DNA of 64,000 bases, taken from the NCBI GenBank assembly GCA_032433765.1, contig JAVIAB010000008.1, forward strand, positions 40,853,736-40,917,735. Reading direction: 5' to 3'. This DNA is from Megaustenia siamemsis (Eukaryota > Mollusca > Gastropoda > Stylommatophora > Ariophantidae). The position numbers were made by a program, and so were the translations under genes. Of the stretch, positions 63,487 through 64,000 are shown one piece after another. The notes below the pieces were generated by a model, which was given only the letters and a program-made list of their open reading frames with translations, had not been told where the DNA came from and did no database searches. Position 1 is the stretch's first letter. Each line of letters begins with the position of its first letter.

Positions 63487-64000
63487 ATGGAGTCGTGTAG
63501 CTTGAATACGCCAATTTCGTTTGATGCCAGTGATCAGCGCATATTTATGTCACGCGGAAATGAGACTATAGTTCCGTTGTCTAAAGATGGCGTTAAGGCA
63601 GTCTCGGTTTGTGTTTTTCGTAACAGACCGTTGATAAATATAAGGACATATAGCGGTGAGAGTTTTTTTAAGTTTCCTACCCGAACTGGGATAACACTAT
63701 CGAGAGAGGAATTTATCGCTTTAGTTGATATGCGAGAAGACATTTTAATCGCTTATGCTAACCTCAACTACACGCCACCTGTTGTTAACCACCAGATCAG
63801 CTACACGCCACCTCTCCTTAACCAGCTCAACTACACGCCATCTCTCGTTAGCCACCAGAACTACACACCATCTCTTGTTAACCCGAATCTCATCAACTAC
63901 ACGACCCCTCCTTTTGTTAACCAAGGGAACCTCGCTCTTGTTAATCAGACGACAGATCCGGCGGCCACTATGGATGTCCCGGGTGTTTCAGCTGAGGCAC
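63487..64000 (+). CDS. PC4-like transcription coactivator / ssDNA-binding protein (partial, runs off window)
   Basis: Open from the ATG at 63,487 to the window end (171 codons). Residues about 33-93 resemble the PC4/Sub1 domain: a VKAVSVCVFRNRPLINIRTY beta region (V-x-V-x-x-F, then LI-x-IR-x-Y), FKFPTRTGITLSREEF where the PC4 family has a basic-P-x-x-K/R-G-I-S/T-L segment, and the helix FIALVDMREDILIAYANL. The aromatic after the helix start is Phe instead of Trp. PC4 proteins bind single-stranded or melted DNA and stimulate transcription and replication. After residue 93 a proline/asparagine-rich region repeats NYTPPLVNQ-like words five times. Opposite orientation to the capsid block and its own TATA box suggest a separate (possibly early) transcript. 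The homology is by eye. Confidence 0.6.
   Translation, partial: MESCSLNTPISFDASDQRIFMSRGNETIVPLSKDGVKAVSVCVFRNRPLINIRTYSGESFFKFPTRTGITLSREEFIALVDMREDILIAYANLNYTPPVVNHQISYTPPLLNQLNYTPSLVSHQNYTPSLVNPNLINYTTPPFVNQGNLALVNQTTDPAATMDVPGVSAEA

Overview
The window looks like animal nuclear DNA, very repeat-rich and almost without host genes. The main ingredients are several families of non-LTR retrotransposons, two tRNA-headed SINE families, about sixteen tandem arrays (by summed length roughly a quarter of the window), and, at the right end, a virus-like Polinton/adinto-type element. The combination of RTE-like LINEs with microsatellite tails, tRNA SINEs and a Polinton with an F54H12.2-like capsid protein suggests a spiralian invertebrate, most likely a mollusc. 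This is an inference; no host gene was found that fixes the species.

Layout. 1-5.2 kb: degraded LINE pieces (families I call A and B) and an unclassified dispersed repeat. 5.3-8.1 kb: a 42-bp array, a SINE and a 2-kb GAT-rich satellite. 9.1-14.4 kb: a pile of LINE fragments with nested insertions (C into A, SINE into A). 14.7-23.4 kb: (AAAG)n, 27-bp, 31-bp and GGAT-based arrays with SINEs and inverted LINE 3' ends. 23.4-26.8 kb: a tRNA-like SINE pair, mostly unique DNA, then 53-bp and 15-bp arrays. 26.8-28.3 kb: a family D LINE copy with a striking run of sense-strand A-to-G differences. 28.3-32 kb: mostly unique. 32.4-39.3 kb: 41-bp, 44-bp and 42-bp arrays. 39.5-46.7 kb: an RTE-like LINE (A) split by a complete, intact RNase H-encoding LINE with a 12-bp target duplication. 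47.9-50 kb: a 74-bp satellite. 51-54.6 kb: LINE debris and small arrays.

54.7-64 kb: a compact gene block on the minus strand reads, in order of transcription, packaging ATPase, small basic/hydrophobic protein (pX-like), hypothetical protein, DDE integrase plus chromodomain (frameshifted), small membrane protein, penton-like minor capsid protein, pVI-like protein, double-jelly-roll-type major capsid protein and adenovirus-type cysteine protease. Genes touch or overlap. A divergent gene on the plus strand begins at 63,487 and encodes a PC4-like single-strand DNA-binding/transcription coactivator domain; it runs off the window. DNA polymerase B is not in the window and would be expected beyond the right edge. 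A family D LINE is inserted between the pVI-like and major capsid genes and is flanked by a direct duplication of about 169 bp, so that neither coding region lost sequence.

The observations I rate highest are the A-to-G hypermutated LINE copy (27.7-28.34 kb, an ADAR-like pattern when compared with its sister at 56.7-58.2 kb), the virus-like element with a PC4-like gene, and its very long-TSD LINE insertion. Copy counts and difference counts are by eye and approximate.
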